A stretch of DNA of 21,637 bases from Actinomycetes bacterium (GCA_023387755.1 JAEWHO010000011.1:1-21637), one strand, 5' to 3'; positions 6,721-14,701 are shown, numbered from the stretch's first letter. The notes: generated by a model not told the origin, from the letters alone. Translations and numbers: made by a program.

Positions 6721-8147
6721 TAGTGACCGCCCAGGGTTGCGGCGTCGTCGAAAAATCCTGGATAACTCACCGCCACGCACCCCGGATCATCGAGGGTGAG
6801 TGGGTCGGGGCTGATTCCGGCGCGCTCAGCGATCACGGCGGCCATAGCGATACGGTGGTCGGCCGCGGTGCGGATGGGGCGGGCCGGGCCGGCCGCCCGG
6901 TGGCGCGCGCTGGAACCGGTGATACGCCAGCCGTCGGGTAGAGCCTTGGCGGCCACGCCCATCGTGTGGAGTAGCTCGACGGTCAGGGCGATTCGGTCAG
7001 ACTCTTTGACCCGCAATTCTGCGGCGCCGCGCACCGAGGAGACGCCGTCCGCGCCGGCCATCGCCACCGCCAGGATGGGCAGCTCATCGATCATATCGGC
7101 GGCCTGGGCCGCCTCGATCTCGAGCGGACGCACCCTGGCGGCCGAGCGCACGCGCAGGGTCCCGGCCGGTTCCGGACCGTCTTCAAAACGCTCTACAACC
7201 TCAATATCAGCGCCCATCTGCTGCAGGGCGTGGATCAGCGCGATGCGGGTGGGATTGAGGCCCACGCGGGGCAGCGTAATATCGGCATCCGGGTGGATGG
7301 TGGCGGCCACCAGCCAGAATGCGGCGGCCGAAAAATCACCCGGCACGCGGATTGAACGGGCCTCGATGGAGGCCGGTCCGCGCAGGCGCGCCGAGCGCGA
7401 ATCTGGGGCGTGAGTATGGGCGACGTCGGCACCAAGGAACGCGAGCATGCGCTCGGTATGGTCGCGTGCCGGGCCCGGGAGCGCAATCGTGGTCTCGCCG
7501 TCGGCGGCGCAGGCAGCCAACATGATGGCCGAGAGCAACTGTGCTGACGGGACGGCCAAGTCATGGTGGCTGGCGTGCAGGGGGGCTGGGCCGTGAATAG
7601 TGACCGGGGCGTGGCCTGCCGTCGTCTCAATCTGCGCCCCCATCTGCCGCAACGGCTGCGCAACGCGCTCCATCGGGCGAGCGGACAGCGATGCGTCACC
7701 GGTGAGGATGATGGTGCCGGGCTGGTTAGCGAGGAGGGCGGCGCAAGCGCCCATGAGCAGGCGCATGCCGGTGCCGGAATTACCGCAATCAAGAGTGATT
7801 GGTTCCGTGGCCGCGGCCAGGCGTGCGGCGACGGCGGCGCGTCCGCGCACGTGGACGGTTAGCTGCTGGGGCAGGGGAGAGGCGGCCTGGTTGTTGGTGA
7901 CCTGGTTGCTGTTGGCGGTCTGATTGTTAGTGGTCTGCGGTGTTCCGGACTCCGCGAAATCTAGCGCGCCTAAGGTATGCAGCGCCCGGGCGGTGGACAG
8001 CACATCCGCCCCCGGCCGATCAATCGTGACGGTCACCGTCGGCGCATGCGGAGTCACATCCGCCAACGCCGCAAAGATCAGCGCCCGCTGGGCTATCGAC
8101 TTATCTGCCGGCATCACAGCGGTACCGCGTAGAACCGAGGCGGTCAC
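6720..8147 (-). CDS. aroA: EPSP synthase (3-phosphoshikimate 1-carboxyvinyltransferase), class II-like
   Basis: 475 residues from a GTG at 8147 that overlaps the pfkB stop as GTGA. The enzyme joins phosphoenolpyruvate to shikimate-3-phosphate. Motifs: ADKSIAQRAL (14-23; DKSI..R with Q where H is common), LDCGNSGTGMRLLMG (119-133), GDASLSARPMERV (150-162), RDHTERML (228-235), VPGDFSAAAF (268-277), LNPTR (297-301), D354 in DELP, ELRVKESDR (377-385) and DHRIAMA (430-436). The RDHTE, GDASL..RPM and LNPTR motifs match class II enzymes such as Agrobacterium CP4 more than the E. coli type. The CP4 alanine in GNAATG is glycine here, which predicts no tolerance of the CP4 kind. Residues 68-93 are an Asn/Gln/Thr-rich insertion. 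Confidence 0.94.
   Translation of the reverse strand: MTASVLRGTAVMPADKSIAQRALIFAALADVTPHAPTVTVTIDRPGADVLSTARALHTLGALDFAESGTPQTTNNQTANSNQVTNNQAASPLPQQLTVHVRGRAAVAARLAAATEPITLDCGNSGTGMRLLMGACAALLANQPGTIILTGDASLSARPMERVAQPLRQMGAQIETTAGHAPVTIHGPAPLHASHHDLAVPSAQLLSAIMLAACAADGETTIALPGPARDHTERMLAFLGADVAHTHAPDSRSARLRGPASIEARSIRVPGDFSAAAFWLVAATIHPDADITLPRVGLNPTRIALIHALQQMGADIEVVERFEDGPEPAGTLRVRSAARVRPLEIEAAQAADMIDELPILAVAMAGADGVSSVRGAAELRVKESDRIALTVELLHTMGVAAKALPDGWRITGSSARHRAAGPARPIRTAADHRIAMAAVIAERAGISPDPLTLDDPGCVAVSYPGFFDDAATLGGH
7881..7934. repeat. aroA: Asn/Gln/Thr low-complexity insertion in aroA
   Basis: The coding strand reads TNNQ twice (residues 73-76 and 84-87) with NSNQ between them, about an 11-residue period. 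In DNA it appears on the plus strand as repeated CTG(A/G)TTG(T/C)T-type units. It sits between the first alpha/beta unit and the strand before the LDCGNSGTG motif, where most EPSP synthases have a short turn. It is probably a slippage-generated surface loop. Confidence 0.6.
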
Positions 8148-9097
8148 GATCCCTCGCCTTCCGGCTGTTGTTGCCGCAGGAAGTCAGCAACCTCAGCGCG
8201 GGTGGGCGGCTGCGCCCCCGCCCGCGAGACAGTTAACGCCGCTACTGCAGCCGCCCACCGCATTACCTCACGCAGCTGCGCAACCGTGATCGCCCGCAGC
8301 TCCTCGCGGCGGGCCGCCCCGCATAAACTCAACGACATGAGCGCGTCAATAATCGCGCCCATCGACGAATCGCCGGCCCCCACGGTATCCACCACCGCTG
8401 CCGGATAGGGTGCCTGATGGATTCGGCCCTCCCGGCAGTAGGCGTCCATGCCGTCCGCTCCCGCGGTGATGACAACTAGCGCTGCGCCGTCGGAAAGACA
8501 CTGCCGAGCCCACTGGTCGGCAGTCAGGTGTGGCCAGAAAAACGCGAGATCCTCATCCGAAGCCTTCACCACATCTGCGTGGGCCAGGCACGGTTGTAAT
8601 ACGTCCCGCGCGGCCGCCGCATCGCCCATGAGGGACGGGCGGGCATTAGGATCGACCGAGATCGTGGCCTGCGATGCCAGCGCCCCCACGATCCGTGCGA
8701 CCGTCCCGGCCCCGGGTTGCATAACGGCCGCAATCGAGCCGGTATGCACATGCGTGTAGCCCTCCAGGGAGGCGGGGGTGGACGGGTCCCAGTCAATATC
8801 GAAGTCATACTTAGCTGCCCCTGCAGCGTTCAGGCGCGCGATAGCGCGAGAGGTGCGCCCAGAGGTTTGGGTGCCCGGCACGACCCCAACTCGCGCGGCC
8901 GAGAAGTGATCATCGAGAATATCGCCGTCGGGATCGGTGCCCCACTGAGAAAAAAGCTCCACCGGGCGGCCGAGCCGCGCCAAACCCACGGCCACATTCG
9001 CGGGAGAACCACCCGGGTGCCGTTCACTAGGGCCACCCGTGGCGGGGTAGACCTCATCAATGAGAGCCTCCCCGACGACGAGAACCCGCTCAGTCAT
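8144..9097 (-). CDS. PfkB-family carbohydrate kinase, fructokinase-like
   Basis: 317 residues from the ATG at 9097, which overlaps the xseB stop by 8 bases. An upstream in-frame ATG at 9142 would lie deep in xseB, and its extra residues do not look like the family. The N-terminus VLVVGEALIDEV is the classic fructokinase opening. The family signature GGSPANVAVGLARLG is at 29-43, DPNARP at 149-154, and the phosphate-loop motif DTVGAGDS at 237-244 with the catalytic base D243. It should phosphorylate a sugar, perhaps fructose, with ATP; the exact sugar cannot be read from sequence. Its place between xseB and aroA, overlapping both (8 and 4 bases), means co-expression with shikimate genes, though no pathway link is obvious. 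Confidence 0.85.
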   Translation of the reverse strand: MTERVLVVGEALIDEVYPATGGPSERHPGGSPANVAVGLARLGRPVELFSQWGTDPDGDILDDHFSAARVGVVPGTQTSGRTSRAIARLNAAGAAKYDFDIDWDPSTPASLEGYTHVHTGSIAAVMQPGAGTVARIVGALASQATISVDPNARPSLMGDAAAARDVLQPCLAHADVVKASDEDLAFFWPHLTADQWARQCLSDGAALVVITAGADGMDAYCREGRIHQAPYPAAVVDTVGAGDSSMGAIIDALMSLSLCGAARREELRAITVAQLREVMRWAAAVAALTVSRAGAQPPTRAEVADFLRQQQPEGEGS

Positions 9098-9383
9098 GAT
9101 CCGCCCCAGTATCAGCGTCATCGTATTGGCGGCGAGTGGCATCTAGCCGCTCGCGGGCCCCGGCCAGCCAGCGCTCACAGTGTTGGGCCAGCGCCTCGCC
9201 CCGCTCCCATAGGTGCAGCGACTCCTCTAGACCAGACCGGCCCGATTCCAGCTCTTGCACCACCTGGACGAGCTCCTGTCGCGCCCGCTCATAACCCATG
9301 GCAGGAATATCTGCGGTCAGCGGCGCGGCAGCGTCGTCGGGGGTAGCAGCGTGATTGTCGGCATGCAGCTGGGGATCGGTCAT
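9090..9383 (-). CDS. xseB: Exodeoxyribonuclease VII small subunit
   Basis: 97 residues. AGGAGG lies 4 bases before the ATG at 9383, and the start overlaps the xseA stop as ATGA. Residues 30-87 carry the family pattern: YERARQELVQVVQELESG, then LEESLHLWERGEALAQHCERWL, a helical hairpin. The N-terminal 28 residues and the acidic tail are extra to the core. It assembles with XseA to form exonuclease VII, which degrades single-stranded DNA from both ends. The gene pairing confirms the call. Confidence 0.93.
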   Translation of the reverse strand: MTDPQLHADNHAATPDDAAAPLTADIPAMGYERARQELVQVVQELESGRSGLEESLHLWERGEALAQHCERWLAGARERLDATRRQYDDADTGADHD

Positions 9384-10681
9384 TGGTCCTCCTGAGATGA
9401 GCTGAGGGAAACGGGGGCAGCGAACTCCTCGGCGCGGGTGGCGGTCACTTCGACGCCGAGGCGGCCGTGATGAACGATCACCTCATAGCGGTCACCGACC
9501 GCGGCATCGGCAGCGCGCGTAAGCACCCGCCCGGCCCGATCACGCACGACCGCATAGCCGCGCTCGAGTACCGTGGCCGGGGATAAATCCCGCACCCGCG
9601 CCCGCAGATGCTGGATCTCGGCGGCGGCCAGATCGAGCTGGTGGGTGAAAGCCTGGAAAGCGCGCTCGCGAGTAGCCGCCAGGGTTTCCTCGTGGCGGTC
9701 AATGAGCAGCTCGGGCTGAGCCAATGCCGGGCGACGCCGCAGCGAGGTAATCAGGTCCTGTTCACGGGCCAGACGCGCGTCCATAGCATGGTTCAGACGC
9801 CGCCGCCCCAACGCCAATTGACGTCGCTCTTCTGCGACATCCGGCACGCAGCGGCGGGCCGCATCAGTGGGGGTGGACGCCCGATAATCGGCGACGAGAT
9901 CCAGTAGTGGGCAGTCAGTCTCATGCCCGATCGCCGAGATTAGCGGGGTGTGGCAGGCTGCAGCTGCGCGCACTAAATGCTCATTCGAGAACGGCAGTAG
10001 ATCTTCTACCGAACCGCCACCGCGGGCCACAATAATGACGTCAATACGCGGGTCCGCATCCAGCTCGGCAATCGCCTGCGACACCTCGGCCACCGCATAG
10101 GCCCCTTGGACAGCGACCTCGCGAATATCGAATTCGATTTCCGGCCATCGTGCCCGCGCATTGACGACGACGTCGTGCTCCGCCTTGGATTCACGGCCGC
10201 AGATAAGGCCGATGCGGCCGGGCAGGAAGGGGAGCGGCACTTTGCGTTCGGCAGCGAAGAGGCCCTCGGCGGCGAGCAGCTGCTTGAGTTGCTCTAGTTT
10301 CGCCAGCAGTTCCCCGAGGCCGACCGGGCGGATCTCGGTGGCCTTCAGTTGGAGGGTGCCGCGTTTAGTCCAAAACACCGGCGTGGCTTGGACGACCACA
10401 TGAGCGCCGTCGTGCAGCGGAGTGGAGATACGATCAAGGTCACGGCTGAGCATAGCGACCGTCATCGAACAGTCGGCGTCGGTATCGCGCAGGGTCATGA
10501 AAACCATGGCGGCGCCCGGGCGGCGGTTAATCTGGACCAGCTGACCCTCTACCCACAGAGAACTCATGCGGGCAACATATTTTTCAATATTCTCACTCAG
10601 CAAACGCAGCGGCCACGGCGCTTCGGCGGTGGTCTCACGCGCGGTCGCAGGCAGGGCGCGCGCGGGCAGCTGAGCGGACAT
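9380..10681 (-). CDS. xseA: Exodeoxyribonuclease VII large subunit
   Basis: 433 residues. The N-terminal OB-fold (about 40-120) begins with LWVEGQLVQINRRPG. The catalytic domain has the family motifs VARGGGSVEDLLPFSNE (218-234), AIGHETDCPLLD (250-261) and DYRASTPTDAA (265-275). The region to about 370 is helical and Arg-rich, and the C-terminus has RGYAVVRDRAGRVL, the usual tail. It is the first gene of the operon. The ATG at 10681 has no good Shine-Dalgarno sequence, but CATGCT lies 6 bases upstream, so it may be leaderless like ispH, which is divergent from it. Length and motifs are complete. Confidence 0.95.
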   Translation of the reverse strand: MSAQLPARALPATARETTAEAPWPLRLLSENIEKYVARMSSLWVEGQLVQINRRPGAAMVFMTLRDTDADCSMTVAMLSRDLDRISTPLHDGAHVVVQATPVFWTKRGTLQLKATEIRPVGLGELLAKLEQLKQLLAAEGLFAAERKVPLPFLPGRIGLICGRESKAEHDVVVNARARWPEIEFDIREVAVQGAYAVAEVSQAIAELDADPRIDVIIVARGGGSVEDLLPFSNEHLVRAAAACHTPLISAIGHETDCPLLDLVADYRASTPTDAARRCVPDVAEERRQLALGRRRLNHAMDARLAREQDLITSLRRRPALAQPELLIDRHEETLAATRERAFQAFTHQLDLAAAEIQHLRARVRDLSPATVLERGYAVVRDRAGRVLTRAADAAVGDRYEVIVHHGRLGVEVTATRAEEFAAPVSLSSSQEDQ

Positions 10682-10761
10682 ACACCCAGCATGTCACGCC
10701 CGCGCCCGCAATGCGACCAGCGGGGCTGAATGTGGACATGCCGCATATTAGCTCGCTCCGG

Positions 10762-10767
10762 TAGGCT
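10762..10767 (+). promoter_or_regulatory. ispH: Probable -10 box (TAGGCT) for leaderless ispH mRNA
   Basis: TAGGCT ends 7 bases before the ATG at 10775, so the transcript would start at or just before the start codon. No ribosome-binding sequence is present in the gap. This supports choosing 10775 over the in-frame upstream ATG at 10730. Confidence 0.55.
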
Positions 10768-10774
10768 GACCCGT

Positions 10775-11863
10775 ATGGATAGCACTATCTCGCTCGCCGG
10801 CGCCTCAGCCTTCCCCGATGAAGTACCGGCACGCACGCCCGGAGCTGATGCCCAGCCAGGCCGCAAGATCCTACTTGCCGCCCCGCGTGGATACTGCGCC
10901 GGCGTAGATCGCGCCGTGGATGCCGTTGAAAAAGCACTCGAACACTACGGTGCCCCCGTTTACGTACGCAAAGAGATTGTGCACAATAAATTCGTCGTCG
11001 AGACGCTCTCCAAACGCGGCGCTATCTTCGTATCGGAAACCGATGAGGTGCCCCACGGGGCGCGGGTCGTGTTCTCCGCTCACGGCGTATCCCCGCTGGT
11101 GCATGAGGAAGCGGCCGCACGGCAGTTAGAAACGATCGACGCCACCTGCCCGCTGGTGACGAAAGTCCATAAGGAAGCCGTCCGGTTCGCTAAGGGCGAC
11201 TACGATATTCTCCTCATCGGCCACGCCGGGCATGAAGAGGTTGAGGGAACCCACGGCGAGGCCCCGGAGCATATTCAGATCGTGAATGGGCCTGAAGAGG
11301 TTGATGACGTGCAGGTGCGTGACCCCGATAAGGTCGTATGGCTGTCCCAAACCACCCTGAGCGTGGACGAAACCATGGAGACGGTGACGCGCCTGCGGGA
11401 ACGCTTCCCAAACCTGCAAGACCCGCCCTCAGACGATATCTGCTACGCCACCCAAAACCGGCAGGTGGCAGTAAAGAAACTTGCTCCGCTAGCCGACGTG
11501 GTTATTGTGGTCGGCTCCGCGAACTCGTCGAACTCGGTGCGGTTAGTAGAAGTGGCACTCGAAGCCGGCGCCGGGGCAGCATATCGCGTGGACAAAGCTG
11601 AAGAAGTCGATCCAGCCTGGGTAGCTGACGCGCAGGTCGTGGGCCTGACTTCCGGTGCCTCTGTACCCGAAATTCTGGTGCGCGACGTTATCACCCGCCT
11701 GGGAGAGCTCGGCATCGGTGAAGTCGAGGAAGTCCGCACCACCACCGAAGATATCCGCTTCTCACTGCCGAAGAACCTGCGTGCAGACCTCAAAGCCGCC
11801 GGGATGCAGCCGGATCGTCCGCATAAAGTGCGCCGCGGAGAACTGAACTGCAATACCGATTAG
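10775..11863 (+). CDS. ispH: 4-hydroxy-3-methylbut-2-enyl diphosphate reductase
   Basis: 362 residues from the ATG at 10775, chosen because a TAGGCT box lies 7 bases upstream. It performs the last step of the MEP pathway, reducing HMBPP to IPP and DMAPP with a 4Fe-4S cluster. The three cluster cysteines are visible: C41 in APRGYCAGVDRA, C125 in DATCPLVTKVH and C223 in DICYATQNR. Other motifs are EIVHNKFVV, FSAHGVSP, GHAGHEEVEGT with the proton-relay glutamate, QTTLSVDET and GSANSSNSVRL. The first 27 residues are a variable extension. The IPP it makes is a substrate for isoprenyl transferases such as the UppS encoded at 2995-3768. It is convergent with rmuC. Confidence 0.96.
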   Translation: MDSTISLAGASAFPDEVPARTPGADAQPGRKILLAAPRGYCAGVDRAVDAVEKALEHYGAPVYVRKEIVHNKFVVETLSKRGAIFVSETDEVPHGARVVFSAHGVSPLVHEEAAARQLETIDATCPLVTKVHKEAVRFAKGDYDILLIGHAGHEEVEGTHGEAPEHIQIVNGPEEVDDVQVRDPDKVVWLSQTTLSVDETMETVTRLRERFPNLQDPPSDDICYATQNRQVAVKKLAPLADVVIVVGSANSSNSVRLVEVALEAGAGAAYRVDKAEEVDPAWVADAQVVGLTSGASVPEILVRDVITRLGELGIGEVEEVRTTTEDIRFSLPKNLRADLKAAGMQPDRPHKVRRGELNCNTD

Positions 11864-11874
11864 GCCAATGTGAG

Positions 11875-11902
11875 GCTCAGTCCTGCCCGGCTGCACCTGA
11901 GC
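11875..11902. terminator. Weak hairpin between convergent ispH and rmuC
   Basis: GCTCAG (11875-11880) can pair with CTGAGC (11897-11902) across a 16-base loop, and CCTGC inside can pair with GCAGG as an alternative. No T-run follows on either strand. It is the only hairpin I see in the 98-base gap between the two converging genes. Confidence 0.2.
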
Positions 11903-11961
11903 AGGGCGAGGGCCGCAGGGGAGGTCAGCCCGGCCCGCAGTCTGCAGCCCAGCTGGGGAGA

Positions 11962-13074
11962 TCAGCTCGGCCGGCGCGTAGCAATATCAAGGGGGGTTAG
12001 GTCTTTCGCATCCTTCGCGTGCAGGCGCTCCAAGGCGCGGGCCTGGGGAATTAGGCGGGCTTGGTAGGAGCCCACGGCCTTGTTATAGGCCGTAACGGCG
12101 GTTTCCAGGGAGGTTCCTACCCGGTCCAGATGCTCCGCGAACGTCCCCAAGCGTTCAGCTAAAACCCGTGCGCACTCCAATAGTTCCTCCGCTTGCTGCG
12201 CCACCTCCTGGCGGGCCCACGCCGCCGCGATCGTGCGCAGTAAGGCCAGGAGAGATACCGGCGAGGCCGGGCAGACCTGTTGACGCAGGGCATACTCCAG
12301 CAGTGCGCCGTCGCTCGTAACCGCCTCAGATAGGAGCGCTTCAGCTGGCACGAAGAGGACCGTCATATCTGGCCCGTCACCGAGTTCCTGCGGATAGTTG
12401 CGCTGGGCGAGAGCATCAATATGAGCGCGGAATTTGCGGGCGTGAGTAGATAACAGACGCTGCCGCTCCCGCTGGCCCTCCTCACTCGGATCCTCCTGCA
12501 GTTCGCAGGCGCGCAAAAACGCCTCAAATGGGACTTTAGCGTCGACGGCTATACGGCCCCCGCCGGGTAAATGAACGACCATATCTGGTCGCGAACCATT
12601 AGGGAGTCGCTGCTGGCAAACATAATCGACGTGCTGCACCATGCCGGCCGCTTCAACGAGCCGCTGTAACTCCACCTCTCCCCACAGGCCACGCGCGGAA
12701 GAATTACGCAATGCGCCGGCCAACATGGAGGTTGATGCCATCAATTCCTGCCCCACTGCCGCTTGGGTACGCAACTGTTGTGAGAGAGTCGAATGCTGCT
12801 GGATACGTTCGCGCTCGGCGCGCGCTACCTGGGCGTGCAGATCATCGACTTTAGCTTGCAGCGGGCCTAGCGCTTGCGTGAAAGTGCGGGCGTCGTCGTC
12901 GGCCTGATCCGCGTACTCCACCCGGGCGGTGAGCTCCCGTACGCGCCCCTCCGCCGCAGCCACCTGGGTGCTCAGCTCTAAACGCATACGCGCAGCCCGC
13001 ACCCACGCGAGCACATATCCGAGTAACAAGCCCACGGCGGCCGCGATCACGATGAAGAGCACAGTCCTATCCAT
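11962..13074 (-). CDS. rmuC: DNA recombination protein RmuC
   Basis: 370 residues from the ATG at 13074; an in-frame ATG at 13104 would put ten residues before the membrane helix and has no support. Residues 4-24 are a transmembrane helix (TVLFIVIAAAVGLLLGYVLAW), followed by a charged coiled coil to about residue 110. The RmuC domain begins at about 120 with the conserved GLWGEVELQRLVE (129-141), then RPDMVVHLPGGGRIAVDAK (162-180), where the PD...DAK arrangement resembles a nuclease core. In E. coli RmuC limits inversions at short inverted repeats; the enzymatic activity is inferred from fold. The tail (LDIATRRPS) is short. CACACT, 7 bases before the start, may serve a leaderless promoter. 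Confidence 0.9.
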   Translation of the reverse strand: MDRTVLFIVIAAAVGLLLGYVLAWVRAARMRLELSTQVAAAEGRVRELTARVEYADQADDDARTFTQALGPLQAKVDDLHAQVARAERERIQQHSTLSQQLRTQAAVGQELMASTSMLAGALRNSSARGLWGEVELQRLVEAAGMVQHVDYVCQQRLPNGSRPDMVVHLPGGGRIAVDAKVPFEAFLRACELQEDPSEEGQRERQRLLSTHARKFRAHIDALAQRNYPQELGDGPDMTVLFVPAEALLSEAVTSDGALLEYALRQQVCPASPVSLLALLRTIAAAWARQEVAQQAEELLECARVLAERLGTFAEHLDRVGTSLETAVTAYNKAVGSYQARLIPQARALERLHAKDAKDLTPLDIATRRPS

Positions 13075-13081
13075 ACCCACC

Positions 13082-13087
13082 AGTGTG
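13082..13087 (-). promoter_or_regulatory. rmuC: Possible -10 box (CACACT) for leaderless rmuC mRNA
   Basis: On the minus strand CACACT ends 7 bases before the ATG at 13074, the same spacing as the ispH box, and no Shine-Dalgarno sequence is present. The match to TANNNT lacks the first T, so this is weaker than the other cases. Confidence 0.3.
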
Positions 13088-13117
13088 CCGGGTATGTACG
13101 ACATTCACGTTTGCGTG

Positions 13118-13130
13118 ACCCCACCGGGGT
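13118..13130. repeat. Short inverted repeat in the rmuC/esterase intergenic region
   Basis: ACCCC-ACC-GGGGT is a perfect 5-bp inverted repeat. CCGGGTATG (13088-13096) and CCGGGGTATG (13124-13133) are also a near-direct repeat across the divergent promoter region. It could be an operator, but it is short enough to arise by chance. Confidence 0.2.
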
Positions 13131-13180
13131 ATGAGAAATAATCCACCTGATATCCGACGCATGCAAAGACTGGCGTGGGG

Positions 13181-13186
13181 CAGAAT
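13181..13186 (+). promoter_or_regulatory. Possible -10 box (CAGAAT) for leaderless esterase mRNA
   Basis: CAGAAT ends 7 bases before the ATG at 13194 and there is no ribosome site in the gap. The spacing matches the other leaderless candidates; the first base deviates from TANNNT. Confidence 0.35.
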
Positions 13187-13193
13187 AGCTCCC

Positions 13194-14282
13194 ATGACAA
13201 AACTGGTGGTGGTCAACACCGCAACTGCCGTAGCGGTAATTGGGATAATCGCGTGCACATGGTGGATTGTGCGGACTCGTAAACCGGGTATCTCGGGGAT
13301 ACTTCAAAGGCTAAGCGCGTTGCTGCTGGGAACCTTGCTGATTGTTACCTCCACTGGCCTCATGATCAATCGGCAGTACGGCTTTTTTGCCTCCGTAGGG
13401 GAGATGGCTACGTATTTTCTATCCGGTCAATCCTCGGGGCCACAACACGAGGCAACCCCCGAACTCTCTCGCTGGGAAGCAAACCCTGCCGCTTATCAGC
13501 TGCCTTTGAAGGACAGCGATGAGAAAGGGATTCAGGAGGCAGCTTTCACCGGCCCGGTATCGGGCGTCTCGGATTACCTGCGCGTGTGGAAACCACGCGA
13601 TTACGACCCAGCCAAGGGTCCCTACGATGTCATCGTGATGCTGCCGGGGGTGCCCGGGCGAGCCAGTGCCATCCAGTCGGCGATCGGGGTGCAAGACCAA
13701 GTCCAAAAAGCGATTGATGACGGCGTTATGCCGCCCACCATTGTGGTGTCAGCGGGTATGAATATCCGTGGGAAGGAAACAAACTGCGCGGATTTCGGTG
13801 GGGCACCCCGGGTGGAGACATGGCTCACCGACGACGTGCCTAACGCGATTCGGGCGAATTTCGCGGTCAGCCATGATGCGCGTGACTGGACCATCATGGG
13901 AGTGAGCGCAGGTGGTTGGTGTGCGGGTCGCCTGGGGTTGATTCACTCCCAGGTATTCGGGAGGGCCGTCTCTATGCACGGATGCGATAAACCCTGTAGT
14001 GGCCGAATGGAGCTGGATGCGGATTTGGCGCACACTAATTCGCTGTCCACGCTGGTGAAGCAGCCCCGGGAGAATCCTTTCCGACTCCTCATGGTTGGCA
14101 GCGTGGAAGATCCGCCCACCGGGCCGGAAGCGCAAGCGATCCAGAGCGGTAATCCAAATGTTGCAGAAGCGAAGGTCTACCCCCACGGTGGGCATGGTTG
14201 GGTGCGTTGGAAAAATGAGTTTCCTGATGTCCTAGCTTGGATCGGAAAACAAGAAGCGGCCACGGAAAAGAGGAGCTCATGA
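13194..14282 (+). CDS. Membrane-anchored alpha/beta-hydrolase (esterase D / antigen 85-like)
   Basis: 362 residues from the ATG at 13194; the longer frame from 13131 adds only a charged leader and ignores the CAGAAT box. Two membrane helices (about 4-27 and 40-58) come first, then NRQYGFFAS (59-67), then a linker and an alpha/beta-hydrolase domain from about residue 125. The nucleophile elbow is GVSAGG with S238, the catalytic His is in GGHGW (H334), and the acid is probably E305 or D306 in GSVEDP. The topology places the catalytic domain outside the cell. The family includes carboxylesterases and mycolyltransferase-like proteins; the substrate is unknown. Its stop overlaps the next gene as ATGA, so the two are coupled. 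Confidence 0.85.
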   Translation: MTKLVVVNTATAVAVIGIIACTWWIVRTRKPGISGILQRLSALLLGTLLIVTSTGLMINRQYGFFASVGEMATYFLSGQSSGPQHEATPELSRWEANPAAYQLPLKDSDEKGIQEAAFTGPVSGVSDYLRVWKPRDYDPAKGPYDVIVMLPGVPGRASAIQSAIGVQDQVQKAIDDGVMPPTIVVSAGMNIRGKETNCADFGGAPRVETWLTDDVPNAIRANFAVSHDARDWTIMGVSAGGWCAGRLGLIHSQVFGRAVSMHGCDKPCSGRMELDADLAHTNSLSTLVKQPRENPFRLLMVGSVEDPPTGPEAQAIQSGNPNVAEAKVYPHGGHGWVRWKNEFPDVLAWIGKQEAATEKRSS

Positions 14283-14701
14283 TCGGAGTCGGAACCGCGT
14301 TGAGTGCCGCGACACAGCTCAATGCTGTTAGTGTGCTTGCCGAGGGAGAGAAGAAAGGACTCTATTGGGAGGTCGGCACCCCGCTGGGGCTGACTTCCTC
14401 AAAGCTCCTAACACTCGTAGTAGTGCTGTACCTCATTGGCCTGTTTTTTGTAGTAGTGCGTCCCCAACGACGCCGCGCCCAGAATAAACACTCTTCGGCA
14501 CAATCCGTAGTGCTGGGAGAGACTGATAGCGGGGATGGGACGGCGTCTGCGGGGAAGCCTGGTGTGATTGCGACATCCGCTATGGCTGTTCTAGTCATTG
14601 CGTTGCAGTTTTTGGGCTGCTTGATTGTGCTGTTGATAGCGAATCGGGTAGGCGGATTCTTCGCCTCCTTCGAGGATCTATTTGGCGCGCCCGGTGCCTG
14701 A
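14279..14701 (+). CDS. Small two-helix membrane protein, paralogue of the esterase membrane module
   Basis: 140 residues. The ATG at 14279 overlaps the esterase stop and follows AGAGGAG. It has two strong membrane helices at 42-61 and 96-122, separated by a basic, Ser/Gly-rich loop, and it ends NRVGGFFASFEDLFGAPGA. The tail closely resembles NRQYGFFASVGEMATYFLSG after the second helix of the preceding esterase. The simplest reading is a stand-alone copy of the esterase's N-terminal membrane domain, lacking the hydrolase. It may pair with the esterase in the membrane, or be a truncated duplicate. I know no characterised function. Confidence 0.75.
   Translation: MIGVGTALSAATQLNAVSVLAEGEKKGLYWEVGTPLGLTSSKLLTLVVVLYLIGLFFVVVRPQRRRAQNKHSSAQSVVLGETDSGDGTASAGKPGVIATSAMAVLVIALQFLGCLIVLLIANRVGGFFASFEDLFGAPGA

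Noticed and set aside
7866..7945. CRISPR-like short repeats
   Set aside because: The repeat is imperfect, in frame with aroA and encodes Asn/Gln/Thr residues; there are no regular spacers.
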